In this document: positions 28,101-43,100 of the stretch, piece after piece
Layout: every line of letters begins with the position of its first letter
Numbering within the stretch: position 1 is the first letter of the stretch
DNA from: Fratercula arctica
Taxonomy: Eukaryota > Chordata > Aves > Charadriiformes > Alcidae
Assembly: GCA_947846985.1 (NCBI GenBank)
Contig: CANTUZ010000010.1
Span: forward strand, 23,669,095 to 23,733,094
Length of the DNA stretch: 64,000 nucleotides
Reading direction: 5' to 3'
Translations under genes and position numbers: made by a program
The notes under the pieces: model-generated
Told to the model about the DNA's origin: nothing
Seen by the model: the letters and a program-made list of their open reading frames with translations, nothing else
The model's database searches: none

Positions 28101-31100
28101 CTAAGTAATTGTGAAATGTTTGCTTTAAAAATATAAGGGCTTGGCAACTTTTTTATGCTGGTTCAACCAAAGGAGGTTTAGAAAAACTGACCTGCATGGG
28201 TATCTGTCACGTTTCAGTAGTGCGTGCATAATGTCTGAAGTAGGAGTTAGATTACTGTCAGCATGTGTCTAAAATTCATATGATGGTGCTGTGCTTGGGA
28301 CACTAAGATATTCTGTTGCTAAAATGTCCTCTAAATTTCCTACAGAAATACATAATCTTCTTATGAGAGGAAACAGAGGAATCATATAATGTGAAAGTGA
28401 TATAAAAGTACTGCTTTTTTGTTGCTGAGAGTTCAGCACCAACAGTGTGTGCTTCTTGCTGCATTACGTAACAGACAAAGCTTTTCTTCTCTCCTTAAGA
28501 ACTCAGAGCTTTATGTCACATAGCCTGGTGCTTAATAAAGGAGGGTTTTGAAAGGCTGGCAGTGGTGGTAGTTGTTTCCTGAATGACATGTGGGTTGTTT
28601 GCTTTCAAATATTATGCGTCCGCTCCTTTTTCCAGGGTTTATTTCTCCTTCAGTCATGTGTACCAGCTGTGCACCCAGGAACATCTGGATTATTTAATTT
28701 AATTATTACCATCTTGCCAGATAATCTGATGGATGCTGCTCAACAGAAAAGTTTGGATTTTGTTGGCAGATGCATCTTAACCTGTGTGTGTAATTCCCTT
28801 GAAAAAGGCAAGGCACACCCTAAGCTCTTCCAACAGTCTCATTCCTGGTCTTCAAGACTTCTGGGTGAAGATGGATACTCTGATACCTTGGGACCCTGTA
28901 TTTTGACTGTATGATGTAGAATTAGAGTAGACTGTACACGTGATTCTATTTTGTCCTTATTTCCAGCTTGTGAATTGCATTATAGTACAGTCATATAATG
29001 CTGAATTACTTTCAAGTGTAAAGGGAAGGTGATCTGTAGGAATGCAGCTAGATAAGGAGATGTTTTTCCAAATCTATGTAGAAAGTGTTTTCTGTATCTA
29101 TGAAAATGTCAGTGATTCTGAGCAGCTTGGAACTTACTACCCAGTTCTTCTCCCACGAGCGATTTCCCTTCGTGACGCCAGTACTCCTATTCCAATTAAA
29201 TATGAATATTTTGGCAAAAATGCCTGAAGGAGAGTCACTGCAGGTCGCTGATACTTCAACCTTTAGGCGTGTCATTGCCTAGACCTGTGACTTCCCTGCT
29301 TTGTGGTTACTTAAAATATGTAGTAGTGGAAAAAGTATAAAATAGCATAATGCTGAGTTTGTTTCTTCGTGTGACTCAAATGCAAAATATCCTTCTGAAT
29401 CATTGTTTTTTCTTCCATCTGTTTGAGATGGATCTGTATTAGTTGCAAATGTAGGTGTACTGGGTGTGTCTTGTTTTACAGTAAGTGTGATCTTTAACCT
29501 CAGCTGTTGTCTGGAGACAGATGGGGGGATATCAGATGTTCTCTTGCAAGTCGTTTAAATCCTAACTATATGCCTAACCAGTTGTAAGCATGCGTGCTAA
29601 AGGCTAAATGGGTTTATAGTTTCAGCCCAGACTTAGTTTGGGGAAAAAACACTTTCTACTATGCATTTTTCTTTCAAAAAGGGCATGTTAAGGGTGTATC
29701 TACTTAGGATTTTGCAGTCAGGTGTGAGCCTTCTCTGCTTGTCTGTGAACTGTCCAGAAACTGATTGCATTAGTTTAGTGCTGAAGTTGCATTAGTTTAC
29801 TATTGGGTCTGAGTTAATGTATATATGGTCTCTTTGCTAATAGGACGGTAAATAAAATACAGTCTGCCCAATAGGTTATGTAGAGATGTAATTTATAGTT
29901 TGCTCCTCTCCTCTCATTAGCTTGAGTTTCAGAGAAATGATTTAGGAAAAAGAAATAAAGAACATTCAAAGTGCAGGTAAATGGTGACCTTGACTGCAGT
30001 CACTTCCATCTCTCTCAAAATTAGCTGCGGTATCACTCTTTGTGCTCCTACTCTTCAAGAAATGAGAAAGGAACCAGTAACCTATGATGCTTTTGTTTAT
30101 TTCTTAGGATGTGAATGTAGGAAGTAAACCTTGGATATAGGTTTGCTTTGAGAAATGAGAGGAGAAAGTGTAACAACTGGTTTGCTATTGTATAATCTAT
30201 AGCACCCTCTGTCGTCTTTTCTGAAAACATGACTGTGTGTATTTGATACTTCTGAAATGATGAGTGCTTCAATCGTGAAAATCCAGGCAGATGTGGGTAT
30301 ATCAGGATGAGAAATACTATGTATATTGAAAGTTTGCTTCATATTTTCAGATTCTTCCAACTGCTCAGCGCTTGCTGGATGAGCTGTTATCTTCTCAGTC
30401 TACTGCCATCAACACAGTGTGTGGAGCCCCAGGTAACCTTGATATATCTTATTTCAGTAATCAGTGTCACAGGTAGGAAGTGGGTATATTTCCATTGCTT
30501 TGAGTTTCTGAACTGGTCTGTTACCATGTAGATGGGATTGCAGGTGGAGGTCAAGGAAAAGGGCTAAGTACAGGGACTTGCATGTGTATGTGGCACAGCA
30601 GCAGGCACTTGCTGGTGTAATGGATGCCTCAGAGTATATGCAGAGGAAGGGAAAATCAGGCAATGCACCTTTCTAACGAAAGGTTTTACTTTTTAAGTTG
30701 GTATTAATGATAGACTCCTGGAAATGTTGATTGGAGGGGACCTCTTCAACCTCCCACTTGAAACAGGACTGTTTGCAACACTAGATTGGGTTAGCTGTGG
30801 CTTGGGCTAGCTTACTCAAGTCTTGGTTACCAGAGATGTTACAGAGTATTCCTGTTTTAATGCTGTGTTACCCTTTTAGTCAAGAATTTTTTCCTCATGT
30901 CCAATATGAATACGCTTTTTTTATCATCTTCTACTGCCAAGAAGAGTTTGTCTGCGTTGTGTTTGTGATTCCATGTAGTTGTAGGCTGTTAATGATCACC
31001 CGTCACCCTCTCCTTCTTAGATGAAATTTGCCCATCTTCCTCAGTGTCACCTCATGGGTCGTGTGTTCCGTGACCACAACTATCTTGATACACCTCCACT

Positions 31101-34100
31101 ACATCTTCTCTGGTTTCTCAATATTGTTCCTGGTCTGGGGAACGCAAAACTGGGTACAATATCCTAGGTGTAACTTTACCAGTGCCCAGTAGAGGGGGAT
31201 AAAAAAGTTCCTTAAATCTGCTAGCTCTGCTTTTCTTAATATAGCCCAGTTTGCAGGTTGGTTTTTTTTTGTTTTGTGTTTTCCGTGGAAGTTTGGCATC
31301 GGTTTGTGTTCAGCTTGGCATCCACCATAATCACCAAACCCTATCAGCTACTCAGCGATTTGGTTTTCAGTCTGCACTGATGCATGGGGTTTTCTGTCCC
31401 AGGTACAGAAGTTTATGTTTTTCCTCAATGAACTTCATGAGGTTTCTATTGCCACAGTCCTTGAATTTCTGCCGGTCCCACTGGTTATAGCGCTACCATT
31501 CAGCATGCCAGCCATGTCTCCCAATTTAGTGTTGTCAGTGGTTAAGGTAATGTTATGATAGCATTTTGAGATAGTTCTGAATATGTTGAGTTCTGCAACT
31601 GGTGAAATAAACTGAGTAAGACTGCCTGTGTGCTCCCTATAATCCCGGTGGTTGGGCATGCAGAGAACAATATCTTCAAAGCCTGTAGACTGTGTATGTG
31701 TTGTTTTATGTCAAGATCCCACTGCTGGACCCTCTGCATCAGATCAAAGCACCTGGTACTTAGATGAGTCTACGCTGAGTGACAACATAAAGAAAACCCT
31801 TCATAAATTCTGTGGACCCTCTCCTGTTGTTTTCAGGTAAACTGCTTCCCATTGAAAGGAAAGTGGGATATTGATGTAACCTGTAAGCTCATTCACTGTG
31901 TAGCCTGTACCCTTATGTGATGCCATGGATGGAAGGATGCTTAGTTTTGTGGTCGCTTTTCTGGACTGTATTTTTTGTAGCTTGTCCAATGTTATTTCAG
32001 TAGAGCGTACTATATTTGCACAACGTCTTACTTGTCTGGTGTTCTTAGTCTCATTAGGCATCCTTTCTTTTAGGTTGTCCATGTCTGTTCCATTTCAGGT
32101 GCAAATGTATTTCTAGATGTAGAATATACTCTGGATTTTGTATGGCTGTGCTTTATTTAATTTTTTCTCACCCTTGCTCTTCTGTTTTATCTACAGTGAT
32201 GTGAATTCAATGTATCTCTCTTCCACGGAGCCACCAGCTGCTGCTGAGTGGGCCTGTCTCCTGCGTCCCCTGCGAGGAAGAGAACCTGAAGGAATCTGGA
32301 ACCTGCTTTCCATTGTGCGGGAGATGTTTAAGAGACGGGATAGCAATGCAGCTCCTTTGCTGGAGATTTTGACTGACCAGTGTCTCAACTATGAGCAGGT
32401 ATTCAAATCTTTTTGCTGTGGGGGGCGAAATTCTGGAGAACCAGGTTGAGCTAGTGGCTGCTGCCATGTGCCTGTACAATCCATGGCTGAATACATTTTT
32501 TTTTTTTAACAGCCTGCATGTACGAGAGGCATGTGCTTCTCCACACTAAAATGGTGTTACAGTTTGCTTTCGTGCTGATTTAGTGATGTCCAAGTAACAC
32601 TATATCCCAAAAATACCTCAGTCCTTTTAACATGAATATATGGAGTCTGAACTCTTTTGTTCAGCACATTTGATTTGATTTCTGCCCCATCAAGATGATT
32701 TATTTTAATGTGGTTTTTTTTTTTTTCTAAACAAAGTACATCACATATGAGCTGTCATTTTGATAAAAACTAAAGATATATGTTGGGTGATAGAATCTCA
32801 AATTCTTTCATTGTTTTTGTAGAAGATATCTCTTGATGGGCTTAAGTAACAATTTTTTTGATATTTTTAAAATAATCTTGGGGAAGAGGTTTCCTTGGAC
32901 AGTTCAGGATGCTGATATCACTCTGTAATATAAATTGCAGTGTAAGTTTCCATATTGCTCTATGACGTACCTCAACTTCGAGCAGGTGAAAGGAAATGCT
33001 TCATTTATCACATTTGTTACAGAATTACAGAACGTGATTGTTCACTTTTTCCCTCCAAGTGTGAAGGCCTCTAGTAAGAGAACCTCCTGTGAGTGTTTTG
33101 TTCTGCGGGCCTGTGCTTTCTAACCAGAGAAATTTTGAGATGCCTTTAGTTCTCAAAAACCAATGCTACTTTAGTGCTCGTAGTTATTTTGGAGTCAAAT
33201 GAAAACATGGTACTAACTACAGATCCTGTTTCCTTGTGGTTATGAAGTTAAGTGAGAGCAGGGGATGAGGTGTTGTCCACCACACAGCTCCACTGAACAT
33301 CTTCTTCTGCAGATAACCGGCTGGTGGTACAGTGTGCGAACATCTGCGTCACACAGCAGTGCTAGCGGGCACACAGGACGCAGCAACGGCCAGTCAGAAG
33401 TAGCTGCTCATGCTTGTGCGAGTATGTGTGATGAGATGGTGGTTCTTTGGAGGCTGGCTGTCCTTGACCCAACTATTAGTCCACAGAGGTGAGCACCAGA
33501 ATCAGATCCAGTGTCTCTTTATTTCTGTGATGTTCAAGCACACTCAAGAGTTTCTTCCTGTAGATTCCTTGTGTTTGTATCGTTACCTCATTACCTTTTC
33601 AACTGTTAGTCCTTCTGGACTATGTGCTATGTAAGGTTTGAGAGCACTATGATCATTTTAAACTTTAATTACTATTGCTGCTCACTTTTAGCAACATCAT
33701 GTAGTGTGAATAATTTGTTTTCTGAGAGTTCTCTTTTGCGTATGAGTGTAATTCTGCATTTCAATGTCCTAGTGGAGAACATTTCTTTGAATGATAACAC
33801 TGTCTACCAATAAATTTTAATGCTTTCTAAATTTAGCAACTTAATGGATTTCTGTTCAGCCCAACCATGCAGTGTTGTCTATTTCAAGATGAACCATTTC
33901 TTGCTTTCTCTGCTCTTAGGGAGTTTCTTCTCTGCAGTCTATTGGTAAACAGTGTCACTGGTGTATGATTTTTCAGTCAGTGTTTTCAATTGTCTGAGGA
34001 AAAATTTTGAGGCAGGTTTCTAAACCATATTGTGCCTTGGTAAATCACTGCCAATCTTTATTTAGCACTAGTTGAATAGCAGTGGAAGTACTGAGGGCTC

Positions 34101-37100
34101 ATGTGGAGATACTGTGGTTGACATTGTAATAATTTGTTTTGTACATCTAGTCTACAAAGTGTGGTGTGTAAAATGTACTGAATTAGTTTAATGCGCTAGA
34201 AATGCTCAGAAAAAAAATCATAACAAATGAAAACAGGATGGTATTTTCAATACAATTACACATTAACAGGATTTGGTTTTTGTGAATTTTGTTGTGTAAC
34301 ATTAATAAAAAGCCCTATTTTTGTGGTTTAACCCAGCAGGCAGACAAACACCATGCAGCCGCTTGCTCCCTCCCTCCTCTCCTCCAGTGGGATGGGGGAG
34401 ATAATCAGGGAAAAAATGGTAAAATCCCAGCTGAAACCAGGACAGTATCCCCCCCTTATTCTATACCATCTGAATCATGCTTGGGTCATACACTTTCCAA
34501 TACATTCCAATTAATCACCAGCACTTTTCCTGTCTCTAGCTGGGCAGCAATATCTTGCCACAGTGGGGCAGCCTGAATGGGTTTGCCTCTGCACTGCCGG
34601 TTGCTCTGCTTCCATTCCTGTAACCTTCCCCACAGAGCATTTGACACCATCCATGGATCAGTATGGCCATTTTTCTCGTTCAGTGATATCTAAAGCCAAC
34701 TGGATGGCTTTCACCTCTGCAAACTGACTTCATTCACCTTGTCCTTCAGGAGACACCTATCTATGTAAGGTACATCGGGGACACTAAAATGGCTGCAGTT
34801 TCTGTCTTGTACAGTTTACAATATGAAGTAGCTAAATATAGGGGATGAAGACAAATCAAAAACTGTAGGAAACGGGGAATAAGGCTTAAAATAAACACAA
34901 ACATCAATCAGATCACACAGAAAAACCATAAAAGATTTTGGCTTTTAATAAAATATGAAGTTGTGCTATGTCTATTCACATTTGAGTTATTTGGCACAGT
35001 TCGTATTTGCTCAGATCTCCTACTAGAGCTCATGCAAAATTGAAATACTTCTGCTTCATTAGCTGTTCTCTTGGCCTTTGAATAGTCACCGAGAAGAACC
35101 CTCTTCTACCTGTCTTTGCCATTCTTTCCAGTGAATCATAAGGAGACTTGCTACCTCATTTCTCATTCATTGCTGGCTCTCATCCTTATGGTACCTTTCC
35201 TGAGTAGTTCCCCATTCTTTTTCCTTCTGAAAATCCTCTCTTTGAATAAGCCCTACCATTCTGCTCCCTCGTTAATTAATTTCTTTAGTGGTCAAATAGA
35301 AGCAATTGATTTTGTTTAGCACCTTTTGTCCTAATACCCTTTGCACCTAAATTGGGTCACCTCATTTTGACTTGATTTTTTGGTTTTTTTTTTTGGCTTT
35401 TGATAGGAAATCTGAGAGGATTGAGGTGTTGGGCTTGTACCTCAGATCTCTGAAATCTGGCAGAAACAAGATGGCAGTTGATTGAGGCACTTGCTGTGAT
35501 TTCTAGAAATGTCTTTTCCTCTTCTTGAATTAGATCACCCAAACGTATATTCCATTTAGAGTATCTTGCTAATGTGCCTAGGCCCTGCGTGAGATTTGGA
35601 GCTGGGAAATGCAGAAAGGCTTTGTTCTTCCCATGGTAATATGGGGCATGGGACTAACTGCTGTGTAATTTAAGTCTGTATAACCCTACCAGCTTGCTTC
35701 TTTCTCGGAATTATTTGGACATCAGTTATTTTTGTCTTGCTTGTTCTGTGCCTGTGGCTTGCAACAGTTTACTCTCTAGATAGGCATATCAGGGTAAAGA
35801 GGTAAGTGCCTGGGAGGTAGATTAGGTGATCCTGTCTGGCATTGTGCTTCTCTGGACAGGCTGTTTAGATTGTACATGTGAATGTCTTGACCGAAGTTGT
35901 TCACAGGGCTGTTTCACAGCTGCTGCAAACTGTTCTGTGAATGTTTCCAAGAGCAGTTCCCCGTGGCACTCCCTGGTGTCAGGCTGCTGAAGCTCACATC
36001 ACTAATACCTTATGTGGTATTAGTAATTAGATAAGCAAACAGGGCAGACAGTTTTTAATTTTAAACCTCCCAGTTTGTATCGTGCTTTCATGTTGGTACT
36101 GTTCCCATTTTGTTTCTGTATCATGGGCCTGTTTAGGACCTGTTTGTTAATATACCTATTTCCTTTTTTCAGCTTGTCTGCTTACTAATGCTGCCTGTAC
36201 TTAATTCAGCAGAAGACGTTTCTGACCAAAAGGAGGAGGTGTTCTGTGGGTTAAGAGATAGTTTGTCGCAGGTGCATATTGTGTCTGCTTTCTAACCTGT
36301 CCTCTTACTTCTTCACTTAGGCGCAGGGACCTTTGTTCACAGCTCAGACAGTGGCAGCTGAAAGTCATAGATAATGTTAAGAGGGGTCAGCACAAGAAAT
36401 CACTGGAGAAGCTCTTTCAGGGTTTCAAGCCAGCTGTGGAAGCCTGTTACTTCAACTGGGAGGAAGCTTATCCCATTCCAGGGATCACATATAGCAGCAC
36501 TGACAAGAAGAACTCATTCTGTTGGGTAAAGGCCATCCAGCAGAGGAGCTGCCGGTTGCAGTGTGCAGAAACTGCCTGTGAGGCTGGTAGAACCCATGGA
36601 CAGGAGCCCGGGGGACCATGTCTGCAGCCTGGGGACAGGCTGCGTCCCTCTCCTCAGGAGCCAGCAGTTCGTCCAAAGGAACTTACTGGAAAGCGGAAAG
36701 TTGTCTCTGAAACACCACAGAGGGTTCTGAGACGACTTTCAGCAGAGGGTGATAAAGCTGTGTATAAGACTGCAGTGGGCAAAGCAAAGTTGCCAGTGAA
36801 TAAAGGCTTGACCAGTAAACACAGTGGGAAACGCCGCATGAGCAGTGAAGACAGCTCTTTGGAGCCAGACTTGGCAGAGATGAGCCTGGATGACAGCAGC
36901 TTGGCTCTGGGGGCAGAAGCCAGCAACACGTTTAGTTTTACAGAAAGCCCACTGAGCAGAAGCTACAGGGACACCTTTGAAGAGGATGGTGGGGTGTACT
37001 TCTCTGAGGGACCTGAGTCCAGTGTCAGGAGCAGTTCCATGGCCAAGAAATCACCCAAGGATCCTGTGGGGGAAATGGGTAGTGGTGATGATGACCTGCC

Positions 37101-40100
37101 TTCTGCAGATGAGAACAGCGGTGGTGTGAGCCTGAAACCAGAAGAAGTGGGAGAGAATGGTGCAGCGGGGGGAGGGGATGATGGAGAAGAGGAAGACGAT
37201 TACCAGGTATACTATCTGAATCCACAAGAGGTAGCCAAGGAAGATGATGACAAAGCTGAAGGGGGAAATGAAGAGGAGCAGGATGTATTTGCTGGTATAA
37301 AGCCTCTGGAACAGGAGAACCGGATGGAGGTGAGCTGAATCCAGTTCTAAACACTGTTTTGCAGTTTTATGTATTGTATACATCATGGTCTCACTATCCT
37401 CCTAGTGGCCACACTTAACCTGCATTAAATTGTGTTAGGTTGTTAAGTGCTTAATTATAATGTTGTCATAACCCATTGTATCATAAGGTATCTGCAGTCT
37501 TAATGAAGTGGTATCCCACATGTTTGTTTCCCGCAAGCTTTACTCCCTATTTCTGTGCTAACTGCAAGTGTGCCCTAGTTGTAGCTGGTGCCATCTCATA
37601 TTCCAGGATTCACAAACGTAGGCAAAACAGTGTGTACTTTTTACCTAGTCTCATTCTTAGAAATGACAAAATTGAGTGGAAATTAAAAAGTAGTAAGATA
37701 GAGACATGCCCAGCAGGAAAAATTTAAATCCAACCATGTAAGCAGAAATTCTCTGGAAAGCCAGAGCCAATCTAAATAGACTGTGTCGCGTTTCTGTAAT
37801 AACCTCAAAATATGTTTAGAGCTTGCACCTGTATGAGCAAGCAGCTGAAATAGTTATAATCAGTCATGGAAATAGTTACAGTCAGTCAGTTTCGGTTTTA
37901 GGGTTTTTTTGAGTTATTCACTGATTTATTATAGCACTTGGAGGGAGGATGGGACTTAATCAAGGAAGAAGAGGCTTTTTAGGGGAGTGCTTAATGGGGT
38001 GGTGGTGAAGGTCCAGGCAAGGAGGACTCTGAGAACACCTGTGGCTGAAGTGAATTGTGAATTGTGTTTGCAGAATCTTTGCGACTAGTGGTTTGAGCAG
38101 GCTGGTGGAGTGTGACTTGAATATGATCATCTGTTCTTTCTTGCAGATCCTGTTTGCCTGTGCAGAGGCCCTGTATGCCCATGGATACAGTAATGAAGCA
38201 TGCCGCTTAACTGTAGAGCTTGCCAGAGACCTACTGGCCAACCCTCCAGATCTCAAAGTGGAACAGCCACCAACTAAGGTAGAGACAGTTCTTGTCTAGT
38301 TTTGGGAATAGAGAGTAAGTTAGAAGGAATACGTGGGATGGATACAACAGCATTCCCAGGCATTTCTCGTTTGCTGTGATTCAAGGCGCTTCACTGATGC
38401 TTCCGCTGGGGTTGAACTTCTCTGGGTGTCATTAATGTGCCTGATCACTGTGTGTGTGAATAAAAGAGAGAAAGAAAATAAGAGGCTATTCAGCAGGACT
38501 TGGAGTCATCAGAAACTTGAGTGTAGTTAAAAGCTTCTTCACTTTTCCTTGTGCCTCAGAGAGAAGCTTGGTTTGACTGTTAAAAGCTGCAGCTTCTTTA
38601 GGAGTCTGTTTTAAATCAATTGAACAAAACACTCTACTAATCTCAGCTTCACAGGATGCTTTGTTTAAGAGATACTGCTACTGTGTGCTATGAGATTTTA
38701 CAGCAGCCATTAGAAGTCTTGATTTTTGTGCAACTCTGTGCAGGTGACCCTATTTCTTGTGATTCTCTCCAAAACCTTAGTCTCCTATTACATAATGTGC
38801 ACTCCTGGAAATGTTAGAAGATTTGCTGTTTCAGGACAGAGGGTTGGAGAGGAAAGAAATAAGCATAAAATTCTGGAAAGTCACTTGTAGTGACACTAAG
38901 CAGTGTTTGTTGTATGGAAGGGTTCCCTTGGAAGGGACAGGCATGCAACATCTGTCTGCACAGCATCAGTCCAATAGTGAACATATGTCTTATCAACAGG
39001 CCGGCTCTTCCACTGTGTTGTGCTGGGGTGAGATAGGGGAAGTAATGATGTTCATCAGTAACCACTGGGATTTGTGATTCCTTAGCAAAGGGAATAAAAT
39101 TTAAATGTGTTTTATTCTTTCTTCTGTCTACTGGTTATTGCAAAGTGTCGGAGGACAAGCATAGAATCATTTAGGATATTTAGGAAAGTATCCTGTGACA
39201 AATTCCTCCTGAAACAGGGCAAAAAGAACAAGGTATCAACCAGCAAGCAGACGTGGATGGCAACCAACACCTTGTCCAAAGCTGCTTTCTTGCTGACTGT
39301 GCTAAGTGAGCGGCTGGAGTACCACAACCTGGCCTTCCGAATAGGAATGTTTGCTCTGGAGCTGCAGAGACCACCTGCCTCTACAAAGGCTCTGGAGGTA
39401 TGAAACATCTCAAAAAGGTAGTATCCATAAGCAACATTGTGCTCCTTGAATGCTTTTGCTCATGTGGTTTCCATTTCAACTCCTGAAGTTTGGTTATGCT
39501 TTTATATGTTTCCTTAAAATTGATTGCAGTGGGACAAAATGTATTGTGTGCACATCCCATTAGCACACGTTGATTTGCCAGAAAAATGATTAGGAATATC
39601 ATTTCATCTCGCATTGCCTTTGTTGATGGGAATCTCTGATCTCATATGACAAAAGGCCTTGTGATTTCACATGAAGCTACAGGCTTGAAAATATTTAAAT
39701 GAGTACAGAATCTTTTGTGAATGTATTATTTCCATTAGAAAGGCTTACTTGCTACTTATCTTAAGTATGTTTCCAGTTTGCTTGGCTAATCTGGGGAAAA
39801 TAAAGCTATTTGTAAATGGAATTGTCCATATTTGCATTGGTGAAATGGTTTTAAACTTATCCTTAGGGTGAATTGGTGCAATTGTTACATGTTTGAAAAT
39901 CGTTGCGCTTGTGGATATCTTATTTGTTGGCAAGTGAACATATGCACTGTGCAGGCAAATTATTTTGGACACTGCTTGATTACTATAAGGCTTCCTATGT
40001 AGAAAAAAAAAGTGTCCAATTAAGACCTTGTCTGTGTGATTTGCAGCTGCCTTGCTTTTCACTGCAGGGTTGTGCAGTCCCTGGAGCTGTGTATTGCTGC

Positions 40101-43100
40101 TAGGTATTTACTACTACACTTGTTACACTAATTATCTGTATTTCTTATGATCTAATTAAAAGATTGTGAGATTGGCAATCACTTGCTACCTAGAAGACAG
40201 CAGTCAGTTTCACATGTTAAGAATGGAGTGAATGCAGGAATGGCAAAGGATAGTTAAATGTAATGATCTTCATCCAGGTGGCATGGCCACCCCGTGCTCC
40301 TTCTGCTAGTCAGTCTCTGTTATCTTGAATGGGTATATTATTTAACATAGCATCCTTTCTTCCTACAAGTCATCACCTTTTCCACTGACTTATCCTGTCA
40401 AATGCTTCTCCTGATACTCTTCTTATGAAAACTGATGCGTTTTTTTCTGTATGCAGCTCAAGAGTGATAATTTGAGTAAAAAAAAATATTGTGTATAAAT
40501 ACGAGGCGAGACTTGTATTAAATTTGAAAATCTGTATTCAGAGAATGGTAAAGGTGGCTAGGGTGCTAAGATTTGCTATAATTTAATGATCCAATAAAGA
40601 CTATTGCTGTACTTTATGTGTAGATAAAAATGGTCTACTGCCCACAGGGCCTGTGCTGATGACAACTTCTTCTGTTTCCTTGTGGGTATTACCAGGTGAA
40701 GCTGGCATATCAGGAGTCTGAGATTGCAGCCCTCTTGAAGAAGATTCCCTTGGGCACTAATGAGATGAACACTATTCGAGGAAGAGCTGAAGAACTGCGA
40801 GAAGGGACACTATGTGATTACCGTCCTGTCCTGCCTCTGATGTTGGCTAGCTTTATATTTGATGTCCTGTGCACTCCAGGTACTGTGTGCATTGGCTTGA
40901 GCGTGTGAAGGGCATGTTCTGAGATGCCAGGTCTTGAGGGGTTTTCAAAGAGAAACTGTCTTCTGTATGAGAACAACCTAATTTTGATTCTTCACACACT
41001 GTTGCTTGCACATTGCTCCATGCTGCTTTAGAGGTATTTCGTGCCCCAAGGGAACTGTCTCTGTTTCTGCTTACATTTGAAAACAACTGGAAACTTACCA
41101 CACTTCAGCACTCTGTGTGTGTTTGTAAAACAGTTATAAAGGACTGACTTTCTACTCTTATGCTGGTTATATTCAGATAACACTAATATAAATCTAGTAT
41201 TTAAAAAAGAACATAACAACCTGGGACTAGAAGACTGACTTGGCAATATACCTGCCTGGTTTGAAGCCTTCTGAGTCTAGACAGAGAAAGGGGGAGGAAA
41301 AAAAACCAACAAGAAGAAGACAGTGTTGTGGTCTTGAAACTGGTACAAGGCTAGGAATACGGCCACAGGAAGCTCTGCAAATTCAGAAAACTCTCAGAAA
41401 AGGCTTTTGCCTTGAGGTCCTAGTTTTGAAAGCTGAGCACTAATTCTGTTGTCTTCCTTCAGTGGTTTCTCCTACAGGCTCTAGACCCCCAAGCCGTAAT
41501 TGGAATAATGAAATGCCTGGAGACGAAGAGCTTGGTTTTGAGGCAGCTGTTGCTGCTCTTGGTAAGAATCTTTTACAAGAAAAGTCTTTCTTCATCCAAA
41601 TTCTGCATCTGCCTCTTGGATGGTGAGAGTTAGTAGTTCATGCCAGTTTGCAGAAATGAAAATGTTTGCATGGTTTGTCAGTACCAGATGCAGAAGAATT
41701 CTACATGCCAGGGTTCAGATGCCTTTGCAAAGCTGTGAAAAATGGAAGGGGGATACAGGACAGGAACTGAATGTTAAAGTAGTAACATGAATTTTAGCTT
41801 TCTTCTTGCTCTTTTGTCACGGAAGATGTATTGGCTGTATTTGATGGACAGTTTCAGAGAACAAAAGGTAATCATTTCAGAAGAGGTTAGACAGTGATAG
41901 TGAAAAACTAGCAGAAGTACTCTCAAGCATTACCATGTAATTCAGGATCTTAGCATAACACTGTATTCTTGCCTCATTTATCAGCTTCAGCAACAAAGCA
42001 GTGATTATATATATTATGTTGACAATACTGTATGCCCATTTAAAGCAGCATGCAAAAAGGAATACAATAGATTAAACAAGACCTGTCCTCTGTTGCCTCA
42101 TCTCCAAAAGGAGGAGGATGAGTTCTTTATGGTGTGGGAATGCTGGCTTGTAGTGTTTGCAGAAACTGGAAAACTTTGTTTCAAGATGGAGTTGTGGGCT
42201 TGCCTGGACTCTTTTCCTGTGGCATATTAGGATCTGGTTGTTCTGACAGTTGTAGTGAGCTTAGTATTCTGGGAACAGACAGCAGCAGCTCCTGTTTATT
42301 CATGACCTATTTCTGAAGTTAACAGAAAAATAGGGAAAAAAATTTATCTTCTTTTGCCTGTGACAGTGAGGTGAATAAAATAGCCTGAGGTATAGATAGT
42401 GCTCTGGGTGTGGTGTAGTCCCATGGGCTCACTTGTCTCTTCATCCCCTCTTTTCTGACTTGCAGGCATGAAAACAACTGTCAGTGAAGCAGAACATCCT
42501 CTGTTGTGTGAAGGCACCCGAAGGGAGAAAGGAGATCTGGCACTAGCGCTGATGATTACTTACAAGGATGATCAGTCTAAGCTGAAGAAGGTGAGTTTCC
42601 CTTTAAAAGGGGAGAGGGAGATGCAGAGCAAACCACATTTGGCTTTTGATGGATTTAATAGCTTTGCCAGTGAGCATGAGCTGTTGTGTCATGTGCTGAT
42701 GATTTACAAGCTATGTTGTGGTATTTATATTTTTCCACTGATGCAAAATCTGATTGTGCAGTGTGCATTGCCCTGAACAGGCGCTCTTTCCGTAGGTTTC
42801 TTAAGGTCCAGTCAGGAGATGCATTCTCATTGCTTTTAATGCTTTTGCTTACCTGTTAAAACAAGTCCTTTGTCCCAGGGGTTTTCAGTGTGCACTCTGT
42901 GTGTGGTCTGGGAATTGATTCTGTTTTGCTGCAGGAATGTTGGCTTGCAGAACAGTGTATCTAGCAAATCCTTTGTTTCTTAGCATCTCACTCTTAACAT
43001 CTCAGATGTTTCTTAACATCTGCACAGAGGTAACTTCTAGATCTGATGTCATGGAACTACCACATGTGCATCAGGAAATACTTCCCTGGGAGCGTTTGCT

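Larger units (their letters stand above)
33489..36320 (+). other. ZSWIM8 intron 9 (2.8 kb)
   Basis: Besides the endogenous retrovirus remnant at 34322-34800, I see no exon or named repeat. AT-rich non-coding sequence flanks the remnant on both sides. Confidence 0.8.

Noticed and set aside
35805..35870. Possible CR1-like words (agattaggtgatcctgtctgg)
   Set aside because: Too short and lacking the other landmarks of the CR1 3' end.
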